64,000 nucleotides of DNA from Deltaproteobacteria bacterium. Lineage in GTDB: Bacteria > Bdellovibrionota > Bdellovibrionia > Bdellovibrionales > Bdellovibrionaceae. The notes under the pieces are model-generated. The model saw only the letters and a list, made by a program, of their open reading frames with translations, did not search any database and was not told where the DNA came from. Below are positions 1-8,711 of this stretch, piece by piece (positions within the stretch are counted from its first letter, which is position 1; each line of letters starts with the position of its first letter). Made by a program: the position numbers and the translations under genes. The DNA lies in assembly GCA_017302835.1 (NCBI GenBank), contig JAFLCC010000007.1:1-64000 (forward strand), given 5' to 3'.

Positions 1-2
1 AC

Positions 3-95
3 ATGGAGTATTTTAAGCTTAAAATAATGCAAAAAGTTGGCTACCTAAACAGCCGTTTTGCCCTGCAATGGAAGTATGACCCTGAATCCAATTAA
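3..95 (+). CDS. C-terminal end of a gene entering from the left (partial)
   Basis: An open frame runs from the window edge to a TAA at 93-95. The last 30 codons end in the residues SRFALQWKYDPESN. There is too little sequence to assign a family. The two bases before the first ATG are also in frame, so this is most likely the tail of a longer gene rather than a 30-residue protein. The 200 bp after it contain only a loose AGGCAT/ATGCCT pairing and T-rich sequence. Confidence 0.4.
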   Translation: MEYFKLKIMQKVGYLNSRFALQWKYDPESN

Positions 96-296
96 ACCCC
101 TATCCCCACAAAAAGAAGAAAGAGGCATTGAATTGTTTAATCCCATGACACCGCTATGCCTAACAAAGTCACTTTTTTAAGAATCTTTTTTTCTTTTGAA
201 AGGGTGCTTAGGACTACTAGGACTTTAATATCCCTTTTTTTACTTAAATTTATTTTAGTTAACAACTCTTACTTTTCATATTCTAATTAGCTCGTG

Positions 297-752
297 ATGA
301 AAAAAAATCTTCTATTCTACGGCTTACTTCTTTTTGTTTTTTCAACTAACTTTGCAGCGGCTGATGTCTATGAGGAACTCGCTAAAGCTACAGGTGGTAA
401 AGTAAACAGAATGACAAAAGAGGAATTCCTCAATCAAACTAATGATGGGAAGCACCGATACAGTTTCTTACAAAATGCTGTTCCCATCGTAATGCAATCA
501 ATCCATATTACGTCTAATGAGAAAGTTAAGCTCGCTTTTCCAATAGATGCTTTTACTTTTGGTAGCCTTGTTGTAGAACTTACAGGTGAAAATGTTAATA
601 CTGCCACCGCAATGACTCTTATAAATCCTAGTGGGACGGCCATTCAGCCATTGCAAGAATCTGGTGATCCAAAAATACCGGTTTTGGTAAACCTTTCTGC
701 GAGTCATACCGCTCTTATTGTACCAAACCCCAAAGAAGGTAACTGGCCATAA
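297..752 (+). CDS. Secreted protein resembling the region after the vWA domain in hemicentin/VWA7-type proteins; probably frameshifted
   Basis: The ATG at 297 directly follows an in-frame GTG at 294. The protein starts with a clear signal peptide (MKKNLLFYGLLLFVFSTNFAAA). The mature part has the pattern KATGGKVNRMTKEEF and later FPIDAFTFGSLVVELTG, TLINPSG and PNPKEGNW. These resemble the segment that follows the von Willebrand A domain in hemicentin/VWA7-like proteins, but no vWA domain is present. The frame ends right after GNW, where the family normally continues with a beta strand. One frame over, the reading continues as ITLDALNKFLF from 752 and runs open to a TAG at 833-835. A lost base near 748-750 would join the two parts, so this may be a pseudogene, a recent frameshift or a sequencing error. 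Confidence 0.5.
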   Translation: MKKNLLFYGLLLFVFSTNFAAADVYEELAKATGGKVNRMTKEEFLNQTNDGKHRYSFLQNAVPIVMQSIHITSNEKVKLAFPIDAFTFGSLVVELTGENVNTATAMTLINPSGTAIQPLQESGDPKIPVLVNLSASHTALIVPNPKEGNWP

Positions 753-844
753 TCACCCTCGATGCTTTAAATAAATTCTTGTTCAGCGATAACTATCGAG
801 TTCAGAGGCACGTCGGTTGCAGCGACCCACTGTAGAGGTATAAA

Positions 845-2464
845 ATGAAAAAGCATGTTTCTCTCTTGTCTATAGTTTTGACAACCTTATTGCCTATTTT
901 GGCATATGCCTTGGATTGTAGAGATCTCTATTCTTCTAAACCTCGATTCATAGTTCCAGTTTTGGGTGAGCCAAAGGTTCTGTCGGATTCTAATACATTT
1001 CGACCAAAGGCTGAATACATCGCTTCAACTGCTGGTTTTGTGGGTTCTGAAAAAATGTTTACGCAGGTTGAAAAATTGGCTTTTTTTAACTCAGGAAAGA
1101 TTAGCCGTTTGGACATCATTGTTATCCAGGAATCTGCGGATGCAAATAAAAATAACGGATGGCCGTATGCGAATAATGTACTGACCATTATTAGTGATAT
1201 TAATGTAAATAACGATAGGAAATTTGTAAGTTTCGAGGCTTATGACTATACTTCTAATCGAGTAAAAGCCGTTAAAATTGATTTAGAAACTGGGAAAATG
1301 TTGCAAATTTCTTTCAAAAAAGTGGCTCTGGAGCAAAAAACGGACAAAACGGTACGGGAAAATAACTCATCCTTTCTAAGATCTTTTGAGCTTAGAGGAT
1401 TTCGGTGGTTAGGAAACAATCCTAATCTTCCCGAAATTTATAATCAACTAAGACCAGGAGATGAACTTGTGTTTGAAGATGATCATGGTCAAAGGCGCCA
1501 CTGGTTAATTGAAAAAGATAAATGGGGAAGAAAGCGATTTTTAGATGTCGACAACTTTGATGCAAGCTACCACTATTCAAGCTTGAATTTTTTAGGTCCG
1601 ATCCACGAGTTGAGTAACAAAAATTTTGAAAAGCTAGAGACGGCTCAAAATATTTTACTTAGAAAAAATGCAAATCCCCCAAAGCCTTTAATTGTTGATA
1701 AGGGGTGGGAATCAGAGGCTAATCGAATTAACAAATGGTTAAGAGACGCCACCACCACTTGGTTATCAACTAACCTAACAAAAAGAGCTGAAACAAGTCC
1801 ACAACTTGTTGTGGACGAAATGGTCGCTGCACAAGCGGCTCAAGCGATTGCTAAGTGGCAGGACGTAATGGGAGATTTAAATAATATCATGGCTCTTCGA
1901 CAAATGAACAATACGAGTAAATATAGTCAGCAGCAAATTGGGATCAGAAGTATCTACAGGGCAAGCGAAAGTGGTAGCATGCCAAGACAAGTTTTAGATC
2001 TAAGTTCGATAAAAAACGTTCAATTGAATTTTGACTCATATGCTAATGGCAAATCCATGCCTGAAATCCTTCGTGCAAAAATTTTAGTTATTGATCCGAC
2101 AACTAATCAAGTTCAGTTACAAGTGAATACAAGATCAAGAGAAGAAGCTATAACACTTTATGCTCATCTTCTAGAAAGTGCCTATGGTGAAAATATCGAT
2201 TCAGCACTTCATATCAATAATTTGACAGATTTTAGAATCGATTTAGATCTTCTACGGACACAAAGTCTTTTGGGGAGTAAAGTAAAAATAGGGGTGGAAC
2301 CTAATCATGAGCCGAAACAACCTGGATTTTTAGCATCAACCCAACCACAAAGCGACGGAAGCTATACCCTCAATATAAACTTTTTCGATGGGGTTTGGTC
2401 TGGCAGTGATAACTCTGCATTAATAAACGGTTTAATTTGGGGACATAATCTTCGTCGGGAGTAG
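845..2464 (+). CDS. Secreted protein of unknown function, 539 aa
   Basis: The protein begins with a signal peptide (MKKHVSLLSIVLTTLLPILAYA, then LDCRD), so it is exported to the periplasm or beyond. The rest is soluble with mixed alpha/beta character. There is a long helical stretch around residues 290-360 (AAQAAQAIAKWQDVMGDLNN) and a C-terminal part that looks strand-rich. No catalytic motif was recognised. It starts 10 bp after the alternate-frame stop of the preceding secreted gene and has a purine-rich AGAGGTA just upstream, so the two could be co-transcribed. I do not recognise a family. Confidence 0.75.
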   Translation: MKKHVSLLSIVLTTLLPILAYALDCRDLYSSKPRFIVPVLGEPKVLSDSNTFRPKAEYIASTAGFVGSEKMFTQVEKLAFFNSGKISRLDIIVIQESADANKNNGWPYANNVLTIISDINVNNDRKFVSFEAYDYTSNRVKAVKIDLETGKMLQISFKKVALEQKTDKTVRENNSSFLRSFELRGFRWLGNNPNLPEIYNQLRPGDELVFEDDHGQRRHWLIEKDKWGRKRFLDVDNFDASYHYSSLNFLGPIHELSNKNFEKLETAQNILLRKNANPPKPLIVDKGWESEANRINKWLRDATTTWLSTNLTKRAETSPQLVVDEMVAAQAAQAIAKWQDVMGDLNNIMALRQMNNTSKYSQQQIGIRSIYRASESGSMPRQVLDLSSIKNVQLNFDSYANGKSMPEILRAKILVIDPTTNQVQLQVNTRSREEAITLYAHLLESAYGENIDSALHINNLTDFRIDLDLLRTQSLLGSKVKIGVEPNHEPKQPGFLASTQPQSDGSYTLNINFFDGVWSGSDNSALINGLIWGHNLRRE

Positions 2465-2714
2465 CCAAATCCTGAACAAAAAGTCCTCTCTGAATTTAAG
2501 AGACTCTAACAAAATGAAGCCTCCAAAAAATTCCGTGAAATTAAGGTTTTTTGAACAGACCATTTTTTTCCTTTCGCCATTAGCAAAATGGTCACTATGT
2601 CAGAAATCTATACATTCACAAGATAGTAAATACAATCAGGATCTTTTAGGGGTTGGTGTTGAGTTTGCTATAACAATTAAGGTCACATTAAAAAAGTAAC
2701 CTAAAGAAGTCTTT

Positions 2715-3152
2715 ATGAAAAAAGTATTAATGACCTTAGCTGTATTGGCAGCATCGACCTCTGTTATGGCCCAAGATACTGACAATTGTTATACGATGGA
2801 AGTTCCCCCTTTGATGACTGTGTTCGGCCAATCGCCAAATCAGAAAGCATATGTGCAAATTTCATCAAATGATCAAGATACATTAGTTAAAATTCTCACA
2901 AAAACTAAAATTGGCAACTCTATGTTTGCAAGTAGGTGCACATTATCTAGAGGGGATATTTTCTGCGATGAACCTTTTGCTGGTAAGGGATCTGTTCAAA
3001 TCCTTAAAGTGGAAAAAACTTTGACTTTGAGTAAAGTAGCATTAGCAATGGAGACGTCTAGTGTTAATGCCACTAAGATTTTAGGCACGCATCAAAATCT
3101 AAAATTAAACGATATTTCCTGCCAAGAATTAATTAATACTTTCAGTAAATAA
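2715..3152 (+). CDS. Small secreted protein of unknown function, 145 aa
   Basis: A typical signal peptide (MKKVLMTLAVLAASTSVMAQ) precedes a mature domain of about 125 residues. The mature part has four cysteines (NCY, SRCT, FCDE, SCQE) that could form two disulfides in the periplasm. The purine-rich AAAGAAG lies about seven bases before the ATG. A strong intrinsic terminator follows 31 bp after the stop. The family is not recognised. Confidence 0.75.
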   Translation: MKKVLMTLAVLAASTSVMAQDTDNCYTMEVPPLMTVFGQSPNQKAYVQISSNDQDTLVKILTKTKIGNSMFASRCTLSRGDIFCDEPFAGKGSVQILKVEKTLTLSKVALAMETSSVNATKILGTHQNLKLNDISCQELINTFSK

Positions 3153-3183
3153 TATAAATAAATAACAAATCCAGAAGAAATAA

Positions 3184-3217
3184 AAAAAGGGCCAGAAGTT
3201 AACATTCGGCCCTTTTT
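3184..3217 (+). terminator. Rho-independent terminator of the small secreted gene
   Basis: AAAAAGGGCC (3184-3193) pairs with GGCCCTTTTT (3208-3217). A further GAA/TTC pair lies inside the loop. The flanking A- and T-runs make it able to work in both directions. Apart from this hairpin and the promoter at 3412-3440, the 370-bp stretch 3153-3522 shows nothing recognisable. Confidence 0.85.
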
Positions 3218-3411
3218 AACTTTACCATAAAAAGCAAAAGCTCACTAATTACACCGATTCCGTTCTTTCAAAGCATGGCTGCAAAATCCCTCAAAGAGTT
3301 TAGCTATCAAAGACATTAACCAGAAGAAACCCTTCTTACATTTCTAAATCTAGTAGAAACCGAGACCGGCTAACCAGCTTTAAAGTCAATATAAGGGGAT
3401 CACTGCATTCC

Positions 3412-3440
3412 TTGAAACTAGAGTATTATCTTTTTAGAAT
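3412..3440 (+). promoter_or_regulatory. Candidate sigma-70 promoter of the AspT-type transporter
   Basis: TTGAAA (3412-3417) and TAGAAT (3435-3440) are separated by exactly 17 bp. The predicted start site near 3447 leaves a 5' leader of about 75 nt before the transporter ATG at 3523. Confidence 0.4.
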
Positions 3441-3522
3441 CTGATTTTAAAAATTAATTTTTTCGTTGCGGCAGAATCGATAATTACTAGACGTTAGAAA
3501 ATGAATCCCTTACACTTCGCCA

Positions 3523-5181
3523 ATGACTTGGTTAATCGATTTACTCACAAAAGAATCCGTAACTCATTCCATATTAGTTTTATCCTTGATTGCTGGCCTA
3601 GGCTTATGGCTCGGGAGCATTCAAATTTTCCGTTTTAAACTGGGCATTGCCGCTGTGCTTTTTGTCGGACTCGGTTTTGGGCATTTGCATTTCACTCTGG
3701 ATACGCATGTCATTGAGTTCATCCGGGAGTTTGGACTTATTTTATTTATCTTTACTATCGGAACTCAGGTGGGACCTGGTTTTTTCTCTTCGCTTCAAAA
3801 AAATGGCCTTCATCTTAATTTACTTGCGGCCAGCATTGTTATTCTAGGCCTTATCGTTACCTTTATTATTAAAAATGTTGCAGGCCTGGATACCTCGGTG
3901 ATGATTGGCCTGTTTTCTGGAGCCGTGACCAACACCCCTTCCCTAGGTGCAGCCCAGCAGATGATCAAAGACGTACTGCCTGATCAGGCACAAACACCAG
4001 GACTTTCCTATGCTGTGGCTTATCCCTTTGGCATCATAGGGATTGTCTTAACTATGACTCTGATTAGGTATGTTTTTCGAATTAACATTCAGGGAGAAGT
4101 GGCAGAAATTTTAAAAAAATTAAATACCAGCGCCAGCAAACTTTCAACTCTGAATATCCTCGTTAAAAATCCAAACATCAATGGAATCATGATAAAAAAA
4201 ATACCGTCTCTTAAGGAAAGTGGTATTTTAATTTCTAGAATTCAGCATGGAAATTCTGTTTGTGTGGCTACAGCTGACTCCTTAATCCATACAGGAGATA
4301 TTCTTTTAGCCATTGGAAAAAAAGAACAACTTGAAAATATTCAGTTGATCCTTGGCGAAGTCAGTGACATTGATTTAAGGACTGGCTCCCACACTATTTC
4401 AAGCCAACGCATTATTATCACCCAACCTCAAATAGTTGGGAAACGCCCCAGGGAATTAAACTTGTTTCAACGTTTTGGAGTCACCTTGACTCGCGTTTCC
4501 AGAGCTGAAATTGAATTCACCCCCACTGCCGATTTTCAATTTCAATATGGAGATCGTGTGATTGCCGTTGGTGAAGAAGAGTCACTTAAAAAAGTAGCCC
4601 ATGAGTTTGGTAATTCCTTAAAATCGTTAGATCATCCACAAATTATCCCCTTCTTTTTAGGAATTTTTCTGGGAGTTGTGTTAGGAAGCATGCCCTTTTT
4701 CATTCCGGGAATGCCCGTTCCTCTGAAACTGGGATTGGCTGGTGGTCCTTTGATCATAGCGATCTTAATGAGTCGCATTGGTCATATTGGGAAAATTATT
4801 TGGCATATGCCTGAAAGCTCCAACCTAATTTTGCGAGAGTTTGGAATGATTTTATTTTTGTCCTGTGTCGGTTTGAAAGCTGGAGAAAAATTTTTTGATC
4901 TTCTTATAAATGGAGACGGCCTATACTGGATGGCCTTGGCCGCCCTCATTACCTTGATTCCTATTCTTATTGTTGGTTTTTACGCCAGGTACTTCATGAA
5001 AATGAATTATGTCACTCTTTGTGGGCTTCTTTCCGGAAGCATGACAGACCCTCCTGCCTTGGCTTTTGCTAATAGCATGACTCAATCCGATAGTTGTGCC
5101 ATCTCCTATGCCACCGTGTACCCGTTAACAATGTTTCTAAGAGTTATCGGGACACAGATATTTATTTTGCTCTTTTTATAA
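3523..5181 (+). CDS. AspT/YidE-family putative transporter with two RCK_C (TrkA-C) domains
   Basis: This is an inner-membrane secondary transporter of the aspartate:alanine exchanger (AspT/YbjL/YidE) family. The 552 residues follow the family plan. An N-terminal membrane half (about 1-190) carries FGLILFIFTIGTQVGPGF and SGAVTNTPSLGAA. Two soluble TrkA-C-like domains follow (about 205-375). A C-terminal membrane half (about 380-552) carries the mirror motif REFGMILFLSCVGLKAG and SGSMTDPPALAFAN. The repeated NTP/DPP hairpins are typical of the duplicated fold. Substrate cannot be told from sequence; family members exchange amino acids or dicarboxylates. The gene stands alone and converges on the lipoprotein gene to its right. 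Confidence 0.85.
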   Translation: MTWLIDLLTKESVTHSILVLSLIAGLGLWLGSIQIFRFKLGIAAVLFVGLGFGHLHFTLDTHVIEFIREFGLILFIFTIGTQVGPGFFSSLQKNGLHLNLLAASIVILGLIVTFIIKNVAGLDTSVMIGLFSGAVTNTPSLGAAQQMIKDVLPDQAQTPGLSYAVAYPFGIIGIVLTMTLIRYVFRINIQGEVAEILKKLNTSASKLSTLNILVKNPNINGIMIKKIPSLKESGILISRIQHGNSVCVATADSLIHTGDILLAIGKKEQLENIQLILGEVSDIDLRTGSHTISSQRIIITQPQIVGKRPRELNLFQRFGVTLTRVSRAEIEFTPTADFQFQYGDRVIAVGEEESLKKVAHEFGNSLKSLDHPQIIPFFLGIFLGVVLGSMPFFIPGMPVPLKLGLAGGPLIIAILMSRIGHIGKIIWHMPESSNLILREFGMILFLSCVGLKAGEKFFDLLINGDGLYWMALAALITLIPILIVGFYARYFMKMNYVTLCGLLSGSMTDPPALAFANSMTQSDSCAISYATVYPLTMFLRVIGTQIFILLFL

Positions 5182-5209
5182 GGGAGTTCATTCGTGACTA
5201 GCTTCTTAA

Positions 5210-6223
5210 CTAGGGCGTGTTTGCTTCCCAATATTGAAGTCTTGATTTCAGTTGTTCCATCGCCTTGGCTAGATCCGATGTTTTTTGAGTTTGAATCTTG
5301 GATTGCTCTTCAACTGAGTTCACAACCACTTCTTCTTTTTCAATTTTAAAATCTTGATTCACAGACAAATCGATTTTTCTTAGTAGGGTCCGCATCATCT
5401 TTGGATCCAGTTTTTCTTCAATATTAGTATCCATCGGAGCCAAGAATCCATCGATTTTATATGATATTTTGGATTTAAAAGGAAGGAGAGCTATAAAATC
5501 CAGCTTTTCAACATACATCATTGCCTCTTTAATAACACCCACAGAGGAAAGGGGCTCAGAAAGAAGACTTTCTTGCAAAAGAATATCACGAATAAACTGA
5601 GCCCTCATCATGAGAATTTTATAGGCAACTTTTTCAAATCGAGAGTATTGTTTAATATGAAGATCAATGATTTCAGTTACTTTTTCATCAGGCAAAAAAC
5701 CACAAACAGTCTGAAGAGCATAAAACCGACCTAACTTCACTTTATTAATCCTAGAAATCTCTGCAGGTGTATAATCTAATTCATTTCCTTCTTTGTCTTG
5801 TGCTTTAATAGGATTGACCTCGCGAATCTCTTTCAACCAAAGATACACCAACTCAGCAAAATCTTTTACGGGAATTGCTTGGGCTAATTTTTGGCCCCAT
5901 GGCATCAACTGAGAGGGTATGGGACTCAGCCTTTCATAATTAGCTTCATTCATCAATTGTTCAAATGGCAATAAAACACGTTGATCATTGATTCCCACAA
6001 CCGTGGCATCCATCCCGCGAATCATCTCTCTCATATTCGCATTGGTTGTGCCCATTCCTTGAATCATTTCTTTCATACCAGCATTAGTCGTTTCCATGCC
6101 CGAAGTCATTTTGTCCATTTTCTTATTTAAGTCGTCCATTTTATCTGGAACGTCCATCAAGTTGTTTAACTTTTGACAAGAAACCAATAACAATAAAGAA
6201 GCCATTAATATTAAAAATTTCAT
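5210..6223 (-). CDS. Lipoprotein with N-terminal coiled-coil repeats, 337 aa
   Basis: The ATG at 6223 is preferred over an upstream in-frame GTG (6238) because that GTG lies inside the ribosome binding site AGGTGGAG, which is 9 nt from the ATG. The signal peptide ends in a lipobox (LLLLVSC), so the mature protein is lipid-anchored. Residues about 20-85 are a heptad/11-mer-like coiled coil with repeats of the type MxTTNAxMxEMIxGM, reminiscent of a Braun-lipoprotein-like stalk. The remaining 240 residues are helical and not recognised. It follows the chalcone-isomerase-like gene by 39 bp and is probably co-transcribed with it. Confidence 0.75.
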   Translation of the reverse strand: MKFLILMASLLLLVSCQKLNNLMDVPDKMDDLNKKMDKMTSGMETTNAGMKEMIQGMGTTNANMREMIRGMDATVVGINDQRVLLPFEQLMNEANYERLSPIPSQLMPWGQKLAQAIPVKDFAELVYLWLKEIREVNPIKAQDKEGNELDYTPAEISRINKVKLGRFYALQTVCGFLPDEKVTEIIDLHIKQYSRFEKVAYKILMMRAQFIRDILLQESLLSEPLSSVGVIKEAMMYVEKLDFIALLPFKSKISYKIDGFLAPMDTNIEEKLDPKMMRTLLRKIDLSVNQDFKIEKEEVVVNSVEEQSKIQTQKTSDLAKAMEQLKSRLQYWEANTP

Positions 6224-6262
6224 TTTATTTATCTCCACCTATTTCTAGAATATGTTTTTCTT

Positions 6263-6907
6263 TTAATTTAACAATTCGGCTTTTAGCTTTATCAAACCAT
6301 CATCTGCAGGAATACCTAACCACATGGAAAAAATACTCTTACTCAGATTATTCCCCTTAACCATTCCCACGCTCCCATTGGTATCTTCAAAGGAAAGTGT
6401 TTCTGTTCCATCTGCATTTTTGATAGTTAAAAATGTCATTGTTTTTTTCTCTTTAGCCTCGCCTCCAGCTGCCAAAAAAGAAAACAACTGGTTGATTTCT
6501 GGTGAGTTAATATCTACTTCATTGGCCACTAAAGCCTCGCGGAAAGAAACTTGAACTTTTTCTGCCTCGACACTTCTTAAAAAAGTGAGTTGAACAGCGG
6601 CCGCTCTCACCTTTGATACCGTTTCTAGAATATCAGCATCCGATTTAACGACTGCCAAAGGCTCTGAGACAAACAGTTCAGCAGTGTAGACTTTAATATT
6701 AGCAACGAGAACTTTTTTAGTTCGTAAGCCAGCTCCCACCTGCACCAGATCCACATTTAGCTGATCCACTTTAGCTGAAGCTGATTTCGATAGTTTAACG
6801 CCATACATTTCCTTACCAGAAAATTCTTTCGTTAATAATTCAGCATTCGAAGAAGATACGGTTAACATTAAAGAAATAAAAGTCATCCCTAGAATTTTTA
6901 AAGACAT
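6263..6907 (-). CDS. Periplasmic chalcone isomerase-like protein
   Basis: A signal peptide (MSLKILGMTFISLMLTVSSSNA) precedes a domain matching the bacterial chalcone-isomerase-like family. The key pattern is VGAGLRTKKVLVANIKVYTAELFV, followed by a helical pair around LRSVEAEKVQVSFREAL. The C-terminal pattern is LSKSIFSMWLGIPADDGLIKLKAELL. Bacterial members are periplasmic and mostly of unknown function; the plant enzyme's flavonoid reaction should not be assumed. It is the first gene of a pair with the coiled-coil lipoprotein. Confidence 0.75.
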   Translation of the reverse strand: MSLKILGMTFISLMLTVSSSNAELLTKEFSGKEMYGVKLSKSASAKVDQLNVDLVQVGAGLRTKKVLVANIKVYTAELFVSEPLAVVKSDADILETVSKVRAAAVQLTFLRSVEAEKVQVSFREALVANEVDINSPEINQLFSFLAAGGEAKEKKTMTFLTIKNADGTETLSFEDTNGSVGMVKGNNLSKSIFSMWLGIPADDGLIKLKAELLN

Positions 6908-7008
6908 AAGTCCCCCTTAGTTTTTCTTATTCCTTATTGGTGGGAATCACTTTTGTCACTGAAAAAAATTGAGTTTTTACTTGAATAGTTCTTCACAATG
7001 AAAAAAAA

Positions 7009-7070
7009 ATAGTCCACTGTAGTTTTTCTATAGTTCCATAGTTTATTTTTAGTTCAATAGTTTGATAGTT
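7009..7070. repeat. Degenerate ATAGTT repeats in an intercistronic gap
   Basis: ATAGTT or a one-base variant recurs at about 7009, 7019, 7030, 7038, 7050, 7057 and 7065, often 7-8 bp apart, with another copy at 6985. The run lies between the stop of the beta-CASP nuclease gene and the start of the chalcone-isomerase-like gene, so it would be in a shared leftward transcript as AACTAT units. Confidence 0.5.
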
Positions 7071-7091
7071 CTCTATTTCTATTTTCCGTTA

Positions 7092-8474
7092 CTAGCTCTG
7101 CCTATCCAAACTAAACTCTTGATCCCTTTGAGGAACGACACAATTCCAGTGAAATTGAGCTTCAAGATGCTCTTTCATTTTGAATGAGGCTGAAATTTCC
7201 CCATGAGTAATAAAAACTTTTTGGGGTTTCATCTGCGAAGCAGCTAGCCATTCTTTTATTTCAGTATAATCAGCATGAGCCGACACATTATCAATAACTT
7301 CCACACAGGCATTGATTGGCAGCATCTGTCCATGAAATTTAATAGACCGAGCTCCCTCTTGGATCGCTCTTCCTCGAGTTCCTTCAGCTTGAAATCCAGC
7401 AATAAGAATGGTGTTCCGCGGATCTCCTCCAAAAGCTTTTAAATGATGAAGAATTCTCCCTCCCGTTATCATTCCACTGGCTGAAATAATGATCATGGGT
7501 CCCTTTTTTTCATTCAAGGCCTTAGACTCTTCAGGTGTTTTAATATAGGTTACTAAGCTATTGAAATAATCGCATTGATCTTCAGTGAGTTTGTGAAGTT
7601 TATTAAACTGACAAAAAAGTTTAGTTGCACTCGTTGCCATGGGGCTATTCAGATATATGGGAATTCTTGGAATTCTCTTTTGAAGAATGAGTTCTGAAAT
7701 TAAATACAAAAAAGTTTGAGCACGACCCACAGCAAATGCGGGAATGAGCATCACTCCTTTTCTTGTAAAAGTTTCCTTAATTATTCTTTCTAATTCATTC
7801 AGCTCACTGGTTTCTTTATGAACACGGTCCCCATAGGTAGATTCAACAACCAGATAATCAATATCAGAGGCTAAAGTTTTTGGAGGGTACATCACGGCAT
7901 CATTTAATCTGCCCACATCCCCAGAAAATGCGATTTTTTTTCCATTTGTTTCAACAAACGCACTTGCCGCCCCTAAAATATGACCAGCATATTGAAAGGT
8001 CACTCTGAATTCCTTCGTGACCCTAATAGGTAAATCAAATTCAACTGGAACAAATTGACGGAGTGCCTTTTCAGCCTCCTCCCTAGTGTATAATGGTAAG
8101 GCTGGGTGATGTTTAGAAAGGTTCTTACGGTTTAACCACCGGGCATCTTCTTCCTGGATATAGCCCGTATCTGGCAGCAAAATTTTGCAGAGCTCTAAGG
8201 TCGGCGGTGTACAATATATTTTCCCCACAAAACCTTCTTTGATCAACCTAGGAATATATCCTGAATGATCTATGTGAGCGTGGGTTAATATCACCGCTTC
8301 AATTTTTTCTGGGGCGATTGGAAACCGATCCCAGTTTTTTAATCTTAACTCCTTGAGTCCCTGGAAAAGGCCACAATCAATCAGAACATGAGTATCCCCT
8401 GTAGTTAAGAGATATTTTGAACCGGTCACTGTACCCGCGGCACCCAAAAATCTGAGTCTACTTGGACTGAACAT
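7092..8474 (-). CDS. Metallo-beta-lactamase/beta-CASP ribonuclease-like protein
   Basis: This is a predicted zinc-dependent RNA-processing nuclease of the CPSF73/RNase J superfamily. The N-terminal lactamase fold shows LGAAGTVTGSKYLL, the metal-binding LTHAHIDHSGYIPRL and later GDVG. The central beta-CASP region has VESTYGDR and MLIPAFAVGRAQ. The RMMBL end carries GFQAEGTRGRAI, VSAHADYTE and FITHGE. The start at 8474 (MFSPSRLRFLGAAG) is chosen because the core fold begins at once and AAGAGAG lies just upstream; the open frame extends 32 codons further to 8570 without recognisable content. It may act in mRNA or rRNA maturation; the substrate is unknown. Confidence 0.85.
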   Translation of the reverse strand: MFSPSRLRFLGAAGTVTGSKYLLTTGDTHVLIDCGLFQGLKELRLKNWDRFPIAPEKIEAVILTHAHIDHSGYIPRLIKEGFVGKIYCTPPTLELCKILLPDTGYIQEEDARWLNRKNLSKHHPALPLYTREEAEKALRQFVPVEFDLPIRVTKEFRVTFQYAGHILGAASAFVETNGKKIAFSGDVGRLNDAVMYPPKTLASDIDYLVVESTYGDRVHKETSELNELERIIKETFTRKGVMLIPAFAVGRAQTFLYLISELILQKRIPRIPIYLNSPMATSATKLFCQFNKLHKLTEDQCDYFNSLVTYIKTPEESKALNEKKGPMIIISASGMITGGRILHHLKAFGGDPRNTILIAGFQAEGTRGRAIQEGARSIKFHGQMLPINACVEVIDNVSAHADYTEIKEWLAASQMKPQKVFITHGEISASFKMKEHLEAQFHWNCVVPQRDQEFSLDRQS

Positions 8475-8711
8475 TGCTTTTGCTCTCTTGGCTTTTATCA
8501 TCAAGAGAATAGCGATTTTTTTTCTGGTTTTCTCCTTGTTGACTACCCAAGCTGATGCTCGATGGAACAAAACTCTCTAGGGTTCGGCTCTGCAAGGTTT
8601 CATTTTTTTTTGTGCCCAACAACATAGAAAACAACCGGAAACATGTGTGATATTTATTCATTTGTTTCAAGCTATCAATGCCTCGGATGACCTATCAAGA
8701 TTATTATTCTT

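Noticed and set aside
2514-2699. A 61-codon frame ending in GVGVEFAITIKVTLKK
   Set aside because: No ribosome binding site, signal peptide or family pattern; the last residues look strand-like but this is too little to call a gene or relic.
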